Of a stretch of 64,000 nucleotides of DNA, positions 20,987-29,506 are shown one piece after another. Made by a program: the position numbers and the translations under genes. The notes under the pieces were generated by a model. That model ran no database searches. It was not told the DNA's origin and worked only from the letters and a program-made list of their open reading frames with translations. Where the stretch lies: positions 1-64,000 of the forward strand of contig CAZLRF010000009.1 of the NCBI GenBank assembly GCA_964561785.1, in the 5' to 3' direction. Numbering within the stretch: the first letter of the stretch is position 1; every line of letters begins with the position of its first letter. The stretch comes from DATBSL01 sp964561785. Lineage in GTDB: Bacteria; Acidobacteriota; Vicinamibacteria; Fen-336.

Positions 20987-21337
20987 CTACACGGTCAGGA
21001 CCTTGTCGGCGGCCAGCAGCAGCTCGACGATCTGCCTCATGTTGCCGATCTCGCCCGCGGCCACCTCGCCCGCGAGGCCGTAGTGCTCGAGGCAGCTCTG
21101 GCAGGCCACGAGGCGCACCCCGAGGCCCTCGAGCAGCCGCAGGCCGAGCAGCACCTTCGAGCCGTGGCACACGAGGCGCACGCCCTCCGTGTAGAAGACG
21201 ATCGCCGAGGGCCTCTCCGGCTGGCTCTCGAGCGAGTGCAGGAGCTTGTCCATCATCTGCAGCCCGAACTCGCGGTCCGTCACGGCGACCGTGCCCAGGG
21301 TCTCCTTCGTGACGAGGACGACCGTGCCTCCCGGCAT
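20987..21337 (-). CDS. YedF-like protein (C-terminal DsrE-like domain only)
   Basis: 116 aa. Segments VVLVTKETLG, IVFYTEGVRLVCHGS, LLEGLGVRLVACQSCLEHYGL and GEIGNMRQIVELLLAADKV match, from memory of the family, the C-terminal half of the sulfurtransferase-like selenium-metabolism protein YedF. The N-terminal TusA/SirA half is absent. Cysteines C86 and C89 (CQSC) could be redox or persulfide sites. Its ATG shares one base with the stop of the upstream rhamnosidase gene (TGATG), so the two are translationally coupled, an unexpected pairing. Function not established. Confidence 0.8.
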   Translation of the reverse strand: MPGGTVVLVTKETLGTVAVTDREFGLQMMDKLLHSLESQPERPSAIVFYTEGVRLVCHGSKVLLGLRLLEGLGVRLVACQSCLEHYGLAGEVAAGEIGNMRQIVELLLAADKVLTV

Positions 21338-24303
21338 CACTCGATCACCGCCAGGTCGGCGTCGAGGGCGTCGAGCAGCTCCCGGGTGAGGATGGACGGC
21401 TCGTAGGGAGCGGCCTCGCGCAGGGTCATCCCCAGCGCCTGGTCGACGCGGGGGTCCTTGGAGATGCCCGGGAGGCGCTTCTCGAGGATGGCGCGGGCCC
21501 GGGTGTCCGCGAGGAGGGCCCCGATGGTCGTGCGGGTGCTGAGCTTCGCCGGGGGGTGGACCCGCGCGGAGAGGGCGGTCCCGTCGTAGACGAAGCGGTA
21601 CTGCCCGGAGCCCACCTCGACCACGACCGCGTCGCCGTCCTGCGCGGCGGAGCGCACGCCGGGGGCCGACGCCACCGCGAGGCCGCCTTCCGTGACGCCG
21701 GCGAGGCTCGCCGCGGGGAGGCGCACCGTGCCGCGGGCGTTCGGCGGGACCGTGACCGACACCGTGGCCCTGCCGTCGGCGAGCGTCCAGCCGGACGCCG
21801 CCTCGCCGTAGAGCGTCTCGAGCCGCGCTTCGGCCGAGGCGAGGCGCCCCCCGGGCTGCGGCTGGGCGAGCACGTGCCGGTAGCCGGGGTCCTCCGGGTC
21901 GAGCTCGAGGCCCGCCACGACCCGGTACATCCACTCGCCGATCGCGCCGTAGGCGTAGTGGTTGAACGAGTTCATGCCCGGGTTCTGGAACGTGCCGTCC
22001 GGCTTGATCCCGTCCCAGCGCTCCCAGATCGTGGTCGCCCCCGCCTTCACCGGGTAGAGCCACGAAGGGTACTCCTCGCGGTTGAGCAGCCGGTAGGCGA
22101 GGTCCGCGTGGCCGTAGCGGCTCAGCACGTGGCACAGATACGGGGTCCCCACGAACCCCGTGGTCAGGTGGCCGCGGGTCTTCACCTCCGCCGCGAGGCG
22201 CCGCGCCGCCTCGGCTCGCATCGCCTCGGGCAGCAGGTCGAACTGCAGGGCGAGCGCGTAGGCGGTCTGGGTGTTCTCCCCGACCCGGCCGGCCGAGGTC
22301 ACGAACTCGCGGACCCACGCCTCCTTGATCCTCGGGAGGAGCGCCGCGTACTCCGCCGCGTCCTCCGTCTTCCCGAGGACGCTGGCCGCACGCCGGACGA
22401 GGTCGGTCGAGTGGGCGTAGAAGGCCGCCGCGATCAGGTCCTTGCCGGTCGTCGCCCCCGGGTAGTCGGACGCGGTCGACGCGAAGGCCAGCCAGTCCCC
22501 GAAGTGGAAGCCGCTCGTCCAGAGGTTCGTCTCGCCCGCCTTCTTCCGCATGTACTCGACCCACGCCTTCATGCTCGGGTACTGCCGCTCGAGCAGGCGC
22601 GTGTCGGCGTAGGCGAGGTACATGTTCCAGGGGATGATCACGGCCGCGTCCGCCCACGCCGCGGAGGCCGACTCCGACTTCTCCGGTCTCGTGAGGACGT
22701 CCGGCACCACGTGGGGGACCGCGCCGTCCGCCTGCTGGTCGGCGGCGACGTCGCCCAGCCACTTCGTGAAGAAGGACGCGACGTCCATGTTGAAGGCGGC
22801 GGTCCGCGAGAACACCTGCGCGTCGCCCGTCCAGCCGAGCCGCTCGTCGCGCTGGGGGCAGTCGGTCGGCACGTCGAGGAAGTTGCCCTTCTGCCCCCAC
22901 ACGATGTTGTGCTGGAGCTGCTGGAGGAGCGGCTTCGAGACCGCGAAGCGCCCGGTGACCGGCATGTCCGAGTGGACGACGACCCCGGTGAGGGCGCCCG
23001 GTTCGGGCTCGCCCGGCCAGCCCTCGACCGCGACGTAGCGGAAGCCCTGGAACGTGAAGTGAGGCTCGTAGGTTTCCGTCCCGCCCCCTTTGAGCGTGTA
23101 CCTCACCTGCTGCTTCGCCGCCCGCAGGTTCGCGGTGTAGACGTTGCCCTCCTTGTCGAGCACCTCGAAGTGGCGCAGCGTGAGCGTCGTGCCCGCCTCG
23201 CCCCGGACCCGGAGGCGGACGTGCCCGACCATGTTCTGGCCGAAGTCGAAGACGGTTTCGCCCTTCGGCGTCTTCAGGACCTTGACCGGCCGGATCTCCT
23301 CGATCGCCCGCACCGGGGGGCCGGGCGGAGCGAAGAGCGTGCGCGCCTCGGGCTGCGCCACGCGCACCGGCGTCCAGCCGGAAGCGTCGTAGCCGGGGGC
23401 CGACCACCCGGGCCGCTCGAGCCGCGCGTCGTAGATCTCGCCGTTGTAGATGTCCGAGGCGAGGATCGGCCCGGTGGCGGACGTCCAGGTGCCGTCGGTG
23501 CCGAACGTCTCCACCCGCCCGTCGGCGTGCTCGATCCGGATCTGCGCGAGCAGGGCGAGCCGGTCCCCGTACACGGCCCGGCGGTCCTTCCAGGCGAGGA
23601 AGCCCCGGTACCACCCGTCGCCGAGCGTCGCTCCGACCACGTTCTCGCCCGGGCGCAGGTGCGACGTGACGTCGTAGGTCTGGTACTGGAGCCGCTTGCC
23701 GTAGCTGGTCCAGCCCGGGGTGAATCGCTCCTCGCCCACGCGGCGTCCGTTGATCTCCATCTCGTACAGGCCGAGGGACGTGACGTAGGCCCGGGCCGCC
23801 TTCACCGCCCCCTTCACCGCGAACGTCCCGCGCAGCATCGGCGCCGGCGACGAGGACTTCGCCCCCTCGTCCCGGGCGGCCTCGATCCACCGGGCCTTCC
23901 AGTCGTCCGGCGAGAGAAGGCCCATCTCGAAGCGGGCCGGCGCGCTCCACGCCGTGGGCTGGCCCGCCCCGTCCCACGCCCTCACCCGCCAGGCGTAGCG
24001 CCCGGACGAGACGAGCGCGGGGCCGCCATAGGGCACGTGGACCGAGCGGTCCGAGGCCACCTTGCCGGTGTCCCACACCTTGCGCCCCTCGCGCGTCACC
24101 TCGAGCTGGTAGGCCGACTGGACGACGCCGCGGGCCGCCGATCGGAGCTGCCACGAGAAGCGCGGCTTGAGGACGTCGATGCCGAGCGGGTCGAATTTGT
24201 ACTCGCAGCGCAGGGCGGCCACAAAGACCGGCGGAGCGGGAGCGGAGACGGCCGTCGCGGCGGCGAGGGTCACGACGGAGACGACGGCCAGGGCGTGGCG
24301 CAC
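21337..24303 (-). CDS. secreted alpha-L-rhamnosidase, GH78 family
   Basis: 988 aa with a signal peptide (MRHALAVVSVVTLAAATAVSA). The order of an N-terminal beta domain, concanavalin-like domain (ARWIEAARDEG; MEINGRRVGEERFTPGWTSY), an (alpha/alpha)6 catalytic barrel (DCPQRDERLGWTGDAQVF, near residue 490, with the acidic residues of the active site) and a C-terminal beta domain is that of Bac_rhamnosid proteins. A further 70-residue tail (TTIGALLADTRARAILEKRLPG ... LTRELLDALDADLAVIE is its pattern) resembles a small helical add-on seen on other secreted hydrolases. GTG start behind ggaggagg. Cleaves terminal rhamnose from glycans outside the cytoplasm. Confidence 0.93.
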   Translation of the reverse strand: MRHALAVVSVVTLAAATAVSAPAPPVFVAALRCEYKFDPLGIDVLKPRFSWQLRSAARGVVQSAYQLEVTREGRKVWDTGKVASDRSVHVPYGGPALVSSGRYAWRVRAWDGAGQPTAWSAPARFEMGLLSPDDWKARWIEAARDEGAKSSSPAPMLRGTFAVKGAVKAARAYVTSLGLYEMEINGRRVGEERFTPGWTSYGKRLQYQTYDVTSHLRPGENVVGATLGDGWYRGFLAWKDRRAVYGDRLALLAQIRIEHADGRVETFGTDGTWTSATGPILASDIYNGEIYDARLERPGWSAPGYDASGWTPVRVAQPEARTLFAPPGPPVRAIEEIRPVKVLKTPKGETVFDFGQNMVGHVRLRVRGEAGTTLTLRHFEVLDKEGNVYTANLRAAKQQVRYTLKGGGTETYEPHFTFQGFRYVAVEGWPGEPEPGALTGVVVHSDMPVTGRFAVSKPLLQQLQHNIVWGQKGNFLDVPTDCPQRDERLGWTGDAQVFSRTAAFNMDVASFFTKWLGDVAADQQADGAVPHVVPDVLTRPEKSESASAAWADAAVIIPWNMYLAYADTRLLERQYPSMKAWVEYMRKKAGETNLWTSGFHFGDWLAFASTASDYPGATTGKDLIAAAFYAHSTDLVRRAASVLGKTEDAAEYAALLPRIKEAWVREFVTSAGRVGENTQTAYALALQFDLLPEAMRAEAARRLAAEVKTRGHLTTGFVGTPYLCHVLSRYGHADLAYRLLNREEYPSWLYPVKAGATTIWERWDGIKPDGTFQNPGMNSFNHYAYGAIGEWMYRVVAGLELDPEDPGYRHVLAQPQPGGRLASAEARLETLYGEAASGWTLADGRATVSVTVPPNARGTVRLPAASLAGVTEGGLAVASAPGVRSAAQDGDAVVVEVGSGQYRFVYDGTALSARVHPPAKLSTRTTIGALLADTRARAILEKRLPGISKDPRVDQALGMTLREAAPYEPSILTRELLDALDADLAVIE

Positions 24304-24450
24304 GGGGACCTCCTCCAGCGAAACCGCCGGATTATGCCTCCCGCGGCGCGCGCGGGGGATGGAGCGGACGCATCAGGCCCCGGGGGCGAGGAGGCCGGGG
24401 CCTCGTCCGTCCCGGCCTCGTGTAGCATCTCCCGGCATGGAGGCGCGTCG

Positions 24451-25299
24451 ATGAGCGACGGTCTGCGCGCGTTCTTCGGGGGAGTGGCCGTCGTCACCGG
24501 CGGGGCTTCCGGAATCGGCGCCGCCCTGTCTCGCGAGCTCGCGCGGCGGGGGGCGACGGTCGTCCTCGCCGACCGCGACGGGGACGACGCGCGGGCGGAG
24601 GCCGGCCGTATCGCCGCCGCGGGCGGGCGGGCCGAGGGAGCCACGCTCGACGTGCGGGACGCGGCGGCCTTCGACGCCCTCGTGGGCAGCGTCCTCGCGC
24701 GCCACGGCCGGCTCGATCACCTCTTCAACAACGCCGGCATCGGCATAGGCGGCGAGGCGCGGGACCTCGGCCTCGACGACTGGCGCAGCGCCGTCGAGGT
24801 GAACCTCATGGGCGTCGTCCACGGCACCCACGCCGCGTGGGGGCGGATGATCGCCCAGGGGTTCGGCCACGTCGTCAACACCGCCTCGATGGCGGCCTTC
24901 CTCGCCCCCGCGATGGGGGCGCCCTACGGTGCGACCAAGTACGCCGTCCTCGGGCTCTCCCGGGCCCTGCGGGCCGAGGGCGCGGGGCTCGGCGTCCGCG
25001 TGAGCGCGCTGTGCCCGGGTGTCGTCCGCACGCCCATCCTCGACGGCGGCGGCCGCCACGGCCGTGTCCCCGAGACACTCCCTCCCGCCTTGCAGAAGCG
25101 CCTCTGGGAGCGCCTGCGCCCCATGGACCCGGACGCGTTCGCGCGGCGGGCGCTCGACGACGTGCTCCGCAACCGGGGCGTGATCGTCCACCCGGCCTGG
25201 TGGCGGGCGCTGCGGCTGCTGAACGGCGTCGCCCCGTCGCTGGTGGAGGCGATCGCCCGCCGCGAGATCGAGAGGGTGCGTCGGGAGCTGGGCCGATAG
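24451..25299 (+). CDS. short-chain dehydrogenase/reductase
   Basis: 282 aa classical SDR: cofactor loop GGASGIG near residue 17, NNAG (LFNNAGIGIGG), catalytic Ser in VVNTASMAAFL and YGATK (Y-x-x-x-K). An acidic residue after the second strand (VVLADRDGDD) suggests NAD rather than NADP. The extended C-terminus with HPAWWRALRLLNGVAPSLVE is seen in SDRs acting on lipid-like substrates, but the substrate is unknown. ATG with GGAGG 7 nt upstream; a TAGCAT -10-like box at 24423-24428 gives a short leader. Confidence 0.9.
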   Translation: MSDGLRAFFGGVAVVTGGASGIGAALSRELARRGATVVLADRDGDDARAEAGRIAAAGGRAEGATLDVRDAAAFDALVGSVLARHGRLDHLFNNAGIGIGGEARDLGLDDWRSAVEVNLMGVVHGTHAAWGRMIAQGFGHVVNTASMAAFLAPAMGAPYGATKYAVLGLSRALRAEGAGLGVRVSALCPGVVRTPILDGGGRHGRVPETLPPALQKRLWERLRPMDPDAFARRALDDVLRNRGVIVHPAWWRALRLLNGVAPSLVEAIARREIERVRRELGR

Positions 25300-25317
25300 G
25301 GGCTATACTCCCGCGAA

Positions 25318-26052
25318 GTGCTTCGGCTCGGCGTCAACATCGACCACGTGGCGACCGTGCGCCAGGCGCGGCGGGCCAAGGAGCCGGACCCCGTCCACGC
25401 CGCGATCCTCGCCGAGCTCGGCGGCGCCGACGGGATCACGGTGCACCTGCGGGGCGACCGGCGGCACGTCCAGGACCGGGACGTGCAGGTGCTGCGCCAG
25501 ACGGTGAGGACGCGGCTCAACCTCCAGATGGCGACGACGCAGGAGATGACCCACCTCGCCCTCACCGTGAAGCCCGACCAGGCCACGCTCGTCCCCGAGC
25601 GGCGCGAGGAGCTGACCACCGAGGGCGGGCTCGACGTGGTGCTGAACGCGGTGCAGATCCGCCCCGTGGTGAAGACCCTCCAGGAGGCGGGGATCGAGGC
25701 GAGCCTCTTCGTCGACCCCGAGCTCGAGCAGGTGAAGGAGGCCCACAAGCTCGACGCGCGGGCGATCGAGATCAACACCGCCGCGTGGTCGGAGGCGGTC
25801 GACTCGCGCTCGCGGGAGGCGGCGCTGCGCAAGCTGACCGACGCCGCCCGGCTCGGCCGCAAGCTGGGGCTCCACGTCCACGCCGGCCACGGCCTCGACT
25901 ACCGCAACGTGGGCCCGGTGGCCGCCCTCACCGAGATCACCGAGCTCAACATCGGCCACGCGATCGTGGCCCGGGCGGTGCTCGTGGGCGTGGAGCGGGC
26001 GGTGCGGGAGATGAAGGACGCGATGGCCCTCGCCCGGGCGGGACGGGTTTGA
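25318..26052 (+). CDS. pdxJ: pyridoxine 5'-phosphate synthase
   Basis: 244 aa TIM barrel that forms pyridoxine phosphate from 1-deoxyxylulose-5-phosphate and 3-amino-2-oxopropyl phosphate. Diagnostic: LGVNIDHVATVRQARR at the N-terminus, GADGITVHLRGDRRHV, VTLVPERREELTTEGG-like segment, and HAGHGLDYRNVGP near residue 190. GTG start without SD; TATACT at 25304-25309 lies 8 nt upstream of it, compatible with a leaderless mRNA. Ends 37 bp before the PP2C gene, whose -35 overlaps the pdxJ stop. Confidence 0.97.
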   Translation: MLRLGVNIDHVATVRQARRAKEPDPVHAAILAELGGADGITVHLRGDRRHVQDRDVQVLRQTVRTRLNLQMATTQEMTHLALTVKPDQATLVPERREELTTEGGLDVVLNAVQIRPVVKTLQEAGIEASLFVDPELEQVKEAHKLDARAIEINTAAWSEAVDSRSREAALRKLTDAARLGRKLGLHVHAGHGLDYRNVGPVAALTEITELNIGHAIVARAVLVGVERAVREMKDAMALARAGRV

Positions 26053-26077
26053 CCCTTTCCCGGAAAGCCCCTATGCT
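26049..26077 (+). promoter_or_regulatory. sigma-70-like promoter of the PP2C gene
   Basis: TTGACC (26049-26054), 17-nt spacer, TATGCT (26072-26077). The predicted start (about 26084) is some six nt before the ATG at 26090, so the mRNA would be nearly leaderless. The -35 overlaps the pdxJ stop codon. Confidence 0.65.
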
Positions 26078-26089
26078 GGGCCGACTTCC

Positions 26090-26851
26090 ATGATCGACGC
26101 GGCGGGGCGAACCGACGTTGGTCGGCGCCGGAAGATCAACGAGGACTCGTTCCTCGTCTTTCCGGAGGCGAACCTCTACGCCGTCTGCGACGGGATGGGC
26201 GGCCACAACGCGGGAGAGGTCGCCTCCCGCATGGCGATCGAGACGATCGCCGCCTTCGTCGAGCGCAGCGCGGTCGAGAAGGAGATCACCTGGCCGTGGG
26301 GACTCGACGCCAGCCTCTCCTTCGACGCGAACCGCCTCAAGACCGCGATCCGGCTGGCCAACGCCAAGGTCTTCCAGGCCGCCGACAACCGCGAGGAGCT
26401 GACCGGGATGGGCACGACGGTGGTCGCCGCCATCGTCTCCGGGGACAAGGTGACGATCGGCTCGGCGGGGGACAGCCGCTGCTATCTGGTGCGCGACGGC
26501 ACGCTCAAGCAGCTCACCCGCGACGACTCGTGGGTCTCGGCCGCCCTCGGCGAGGGCATCCTCAACTCGGACGACGTCGAGCACCACCCGTTGCGCAACG
26601 TGATCACGAAGGCGGTGGGCGCCCGGGACACGATCGACCTCGACCTCGTCGAGCACGATCTTCTCCCCGGCGACCTGCTCATGCTGTGCTCGGACGGGCT
26701 GCACGGTATGGTGAGCGACGGGGAGATCGCGAAGCTCCTCGTCCCCGCCCCGGAGTCGCTCGACGAGGCGGCGGCGCGGCTCGTCGACGCCGCGAACGAG
26801 GCGGGGGGGCGCGACAACGTGAGCGTGGTGCTCCTGCGTCGCCGGGCCTGA
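26090..26851 (+). CDS. PP2C-type serine/threonine protein phosphatase
   Basis: 253 aa. All metal-binding motifs of bacterial PP2C enzymes are visible: INEDSFLV, VCDGMGGHNAGEVASRMA, GMGTTVVAA, GDSRCYLVRDG, LMLCSDGLHGMV and GGRDNVSVVLL. Removes phosphate from Ser/Thr of proteins, so a natural counterpart to Hanks-type kinases such as the one at 62567, though the two genes are far apart. Soluble, no membrane helix. Confidence 0.95.
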   Translation: MIDAAGRTDVGRRRKINEDSFLVFPEANLYAVCDGMGGHNAGEVASRMAIETIAAFVERSAVEKEITWPWGLDASLSFDANRLKTAIRLANAKVFQAADNREELTGMGTTVVAAIVSGDKVTIGSAGDSRCYLVRDGTLKQLTRDDSWVSAALGEGILNSDDVEHHPLRNVITKAVGARDTIDLDLVEHDLLPGDLLMLCSDGLHGMVSDGEIAKLLVPAPESLDEAAARLVDAANEAGGRDNVSVVLLRRRA

Positions 26852-26945
26852 CCCGCGTCGGCGCCGCCTCCCTTTCGCCGTTGACACCCACGCCGGGGCC
26901 AACCTACGATCGCCGCCGGGCCGTCCGGCCCGGAGAACCGATTCC

Positions 26946-27278
26946 ATGAGCCTGGTCGAGCGGGAGAAGCGCGTGGGCCTGCACCTGCCGGTGGAGGTGC
27001 GGGGCGAGGACGCCGGCGGGGCCCGGTTCACCGAGTTCACGCGCTCGGTCAACGTGAGCGGCGGCGGGATCTGCTTCGAGAGCCACCGCAACATCGCCGT
27101 GGGGTCGCGGCTCCACCTGCGGATCGAGCTGCCCGTGAACCTCCGGCGGCACTTCGGGAACAAGGACGTCTACCGGGCCCGGGCCGTGGTCTGCCGGGTC
27201 GAGCGCTTCGAGGGTGAGCCCGCGGTGCGGGTCGGGGCCCGCTTCCTCGGCGAGGAAGCACCCGAAGAGGTGGTATGA
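26946..27278 (+). CDS. PilZ domain protein
   Basis: 110 aa. The NVSGGGICFES segment near residue 40 is the N/DxSxxG motif of PilZ. The upstream arginine motif is only RxxR (REKR) rather than RxxxR, so cyclic di-GMP binding is plausible but not assured. The rest (FTEFTRSVNVSGGG, LRIELPVNLRRHFG, RVGARFLGEE) fits the PilZ beta barrel. Single-domain; no signal peptide. Located 94 bp after the PP2C gene and 18 bp before an SDR gene. Confidence 0.85.
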   Translation: MSLVEREKRVGLHLPVEVRGEDAGGARFTEFTRSVNVSGGGICFESHRNIAVGSRLHLRIELPVNLRRHFGNKDVYRARAVVCRVERFEGEPAVRVGARFLGEEAPEEVV

Positions 27279-27296
27279 TCCTCCGTTCCGCGCCCC

Positions 27297-28025
27297 ATGG
27301 GTGACCCGCGGCTTTCCGGACGGATCGCGGTGGTCACCGGCGGGGGGCGGGGCCTGGGGCGCGCTCTCGTCCGCGCCCTGGCCGGGGAGGGGGCCGACGT
27401 GGCCTTCTCGTACCGGGAGAGCCGCCGCGGCGCCCTCGAGGAGGCCGAGGCGGTCCGGCGCCTGGGGCGCCGGGCGTTCACGGGGCCGGCGGATGCGCGG
27501 GTCCCGGGCGAAATCGCGGCCTTCGTGGACGAGGCGGCGGCCGAGCTGGGCGGCTGTGACTTCCTGGTCAACAACGTGGGTGTGTTCCGGCGAGTACCCC
27601 TCGACGAGATGAGCGAGGACGCCCTCGACGAGGCCTTCGACGTGAACGTCAAGGCGGCGGTGATGGCCTCCCGTGCCGCGGTCCCGCACCTGCGGAGCCG
27701 GGGCGGGGGGGCGATCGTGAACGTGGCGAGCCTGGGGGCGACGCGCCCTTGGCCGTCGCACCTCGCCTACTGCGCGTCGAAGGCGGCGCTGGTGATGGCG
27801 ACGCGGTGCCTGGCGCTGGCCCTCGCGCCCGGGATCCGCGTGAACGCGGTCGCGCCGGGGGTGCTCGACCCTCCCGGGGCGGACGAGGCGGTGCGCCGGC
27901 GGATTCCCGCCGGGCGGTTCGGCACGCACCGCGAGGCGGTCGAGGCGGTCCTCTTCCTGCTCGCAGGGGGTGGCTACACGACCGGCGAGGTGCTCTCCGT
28001 GGACGGGGGGCGCGGCCTCGCCTGA
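27297..28025 (+). CDS. SDR family oxidoreductase (FabG-like)
   Basis: 242 aa. Cofactor loop GGGRGLGRAL near residue 15, VNNVG, catalytic Ser in VNVASLGATRP, YCASK (Y-x-x-x-K) and the C-terminal TGEVLSVDGGRGLA typical of FabG-type 3-oxoacyl reductases. The substrate is unknown. TATGAT at 27274-27279 lies 17 nt upstream and overlaps the PilZ stop, so it may start its own transcript. Confidence 0.9.
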   Translation: MGDPRLSGRIAVVTGGGRGLGRALVRALAGEGADVAFSYRESRRGALEEAEAVRRLGRRAFTGPADARVPGEIAAFVDEAAAELGGCDFLVNNVGVFRRVPLDEMSEDALDEAFDVNVKAAVMASRAAVPHLRSRGGGAIVNVASLGATRPWPSHLAYCASKAALVMATRCLALALAPGIRVNAVAPGVLDPPGADEAVRRRIPAGRFGTHREAVEAVLFLLAGGGYTTGEVLSVDGGRGLA

Positions 28026-28077
28026 ACGGGTTTCGACGAGACGAAACAGATCGACGAGAAGAAGGAGCGACAACGAG

Positions 28078-28599
28078 GTGAACATGACGGTGAGCCGTGA
28101 AGACGACAAGCCCTGGAAGACCGACCTCGCCCGCAAGGCGGCGCAGCGGCGCGAGACGGTCGGGGCGGAGCTGGAGGACGTGATCAGGAAGGCGGCCTCG
28201 TTCGAGGACGCGCTCCGCCAGGCGGTGGAGACGATGAAGAAGCGCTTCGCCCGGTTCTCGGCGGTGACGGCCTACGTGGCCGACGGCGAGGGGCTCGCCG
28301 TGCACACCGCGCTCGAGCGGCCGCAGGGGCCGGACCGCGTCGGGTCGACGGGCGGACCGCTGGCCGACGCCGCGCAGGGACAGGGCCCGACCCTCTTCTC
28401 GGACCTCTCGGCCCTCCCGGCCTGGGCCGAGGTGGGGCTCGCCAGCGGCAGCGTGATGGTGGCCCCGGTGCGGACCGAGGCCGGCCTGTGGGCCATCCTC
28501 GAGGTCTGGAGCGACTTTCGCGACGCCTTCACCCCCCCCGACGTGAAGCTGCTCGCACGGGTGGCGCAGGCGCTCGCCAAGAAGACCCCGGCGGCGTAG
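28078..28599 (+). CDS. GAF-like domain protein
   Basis: 173 aa from a GTG with GGAG 10 nt upstream; an in-frame ATG at 28084 is the alternative. An N-terminal helix rich in charged residues is followed by a GAF-type fold: AFSAVTAYVADGEGL-like strand, the central hydrophobic GSVMVAPVRTEAGLWAILEVWSD and final helix FTPPDVKLLARVAQALAKK, the usual end of GAF domains. No output domain is attached. Ligand unknown. Stop is 5 bp before the aldolase GTG, suggesting one transcript. Confidence 0.7.
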   Translation: MNMTVSREDDKPWKTDLARKAAQRRETVGAELEDVIRKAASFEDALRQAVETMKKRFARFSAVTAYVADGEGLAVHTALERPQGPDRVGSTGGPLADAAQGQGPTLFSDLSALPAWAEVGLASGSVMVAPVRTEAGLWAILEVWSDFRDAFTPPDVKLLARVAQALAKKTPAA

Positions 28600-28604
28600 C
28601 CGCG

Positions 28605-29495
28605 GTGTCGCTCCGCGGCGTCATCCCGCCGCTCGTCACCCCCTTCCACGCGGACGGGGCGCTCGACCTCGCCTCGTTCGAGGCGAACGTCGAGGCCCTC
28701 TGCCTGCACGGTCTCGCCGGCTTCCTCGTCCTCGGTTCGAACGGGGAGGCCGCGAGCCTCGAAGCGGAGGAGCGGCGGGCGCTCGTCGCCGCCGCCCGCC
28801 GGCGGGCCCCCGGCCGCTTCCTGCTCGCCGGGACCGGCCTCGAGAGCACACGGGCCACGGTCGCGGCGACGCGGGAGGCGGCGGACCTGGGCGCCGACGC
28901 GGCGCTCGTCCTCACCCCCCATTTCTACAAGAGCCGGATGACGGAGGAGGCGCTGCGCCGTCACTTCGAGGCCGTCGCCGATGCGTCGCCGATCCCGGTC
29001 TACCTGTACTCCGTTCCCGCGTTCACCGGGCTCGCCTGGCCGCCGGGCCTCGCCCCCGCCCTCGCCGCTCACCCCCGGATCGCGGGAATGAAGGAGTCGA
29101 GCGGCGACGTCGGCCTGATGGGGCGGCTCGTGTCCTCGGTGCCTCCCTCGTTCGAGGTGGCGTGCGGGAGCGCGCCCGTGCTCTACCCCGCGCTGTGCGT
29201 GGGCGCCGCGGGGGGCATCGTCGCCGTCGCCAACTGCGCGCCGCGTCCCGCGGTCGCCCTCTTCGAGGCCTTCGCGGCCGGGGACCACCCCCGGGCCCGA
29301 CGTCTGCAGGCGGCGCTTCTCCCGCTCGCGGCCGCGGTGACGACGGGGCACGGGGTGGCCGGTCTCAAGAGGGCCATGGGGCTCGCCGGCCTGCGGGGAG
29401 GCGAGGTCCGCGCCCCCCTCCTCCCCGCGCCCCTGTGCTCCCTCGACGTGATCAGCCAGCTGCTCGAGCGGGCGGAGGCGGCCGTCGCCGGGTAG
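28605..29495 (+). CDS. DapA-family aldolase, probably 4-hydroxy-2-oxoglutarate aldolase-like
   Basis: 296 aa TIM-barrel lyase of the DHDPS/NAL superfamily. The Schiff-base lysine is in RIAGMKESSGDVG near residue 160 and the partner tyrosine in VYLYSVPAFTG. The substrate loop reads GSNGEA instead of GTTGE, and segments such as LLAGTGLESTRATV and SPIPVYLYSVPA recall eukaryotic HOGA1 (recalled, not searched). Hence a pyruvate-releasing aldolase of hydroxy-oxoglutarate or a sugar acid is more likely than lysine synthesis. GTG start. Confidence 0.85.
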   Translation: MSLRGVIPPLVTPFHADGALDLASFEANVEALCLHGLAGFLVLGSNGEAASLEAEERRALVAAARRRAPGRFLLAGTGLESTRATVAATREAADLGADAALVLTPHFYKSRMTEEALRRHFEAVADASPIPVYLYSVPAFTGLAWPPGLAPALAAHPRIAGMKESSGDVGLMGRLVSSVPPSFEVACGSAPVLYPALCVGAAGGIVAVANCAPRPAVALFEAFAAGDHPRARRLQAALLPLAAAVTTGHGVAGLKRAMGLAGLRGGEVRAPLLPAPLCSLDVISQLLERAEAAVAG

Positions 29496-29506
29496 CCCCG
29501 GCTACC
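29491..29506. terminator. palindrome shared by two convergent stop codons
   Basis: GGTAGCC-CC-GGCTACC is a perfect palindrome covering both TAG stops (29493-29495 on plus, 29502-29504 on minus). It can form a 6-bp stem with a CCCG tetraloop in both transcripts; no U-tract, so a bidirectional end signal is only suggested. Confidence 0.35.

Noticed and set aside
24376..24402. GGCCCCGG...CCGGGGCC inverted repeat between the rhamnosidase and SDR genes
   Set aside because: Eight-bp G/C-only arms arise easily by chance at this GC content; nothing else supports a function.
24437..24454. Mini-ORF ATGGAGGCGCGTCGATGA before the SDR gene
   Set aside because: Five codons, out of frame with the SDR; its GGAGG is better explained as the Shine-Dalgarno of the ATG at 24451.
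28030..28047. Hairpin GTTTCG-ACGAGA-CGAAAC after the second SDR gene
   Set aside because: Only 6 bp and no U-tract; too weak to call a terminator, and the following gene appears co-transcribed.
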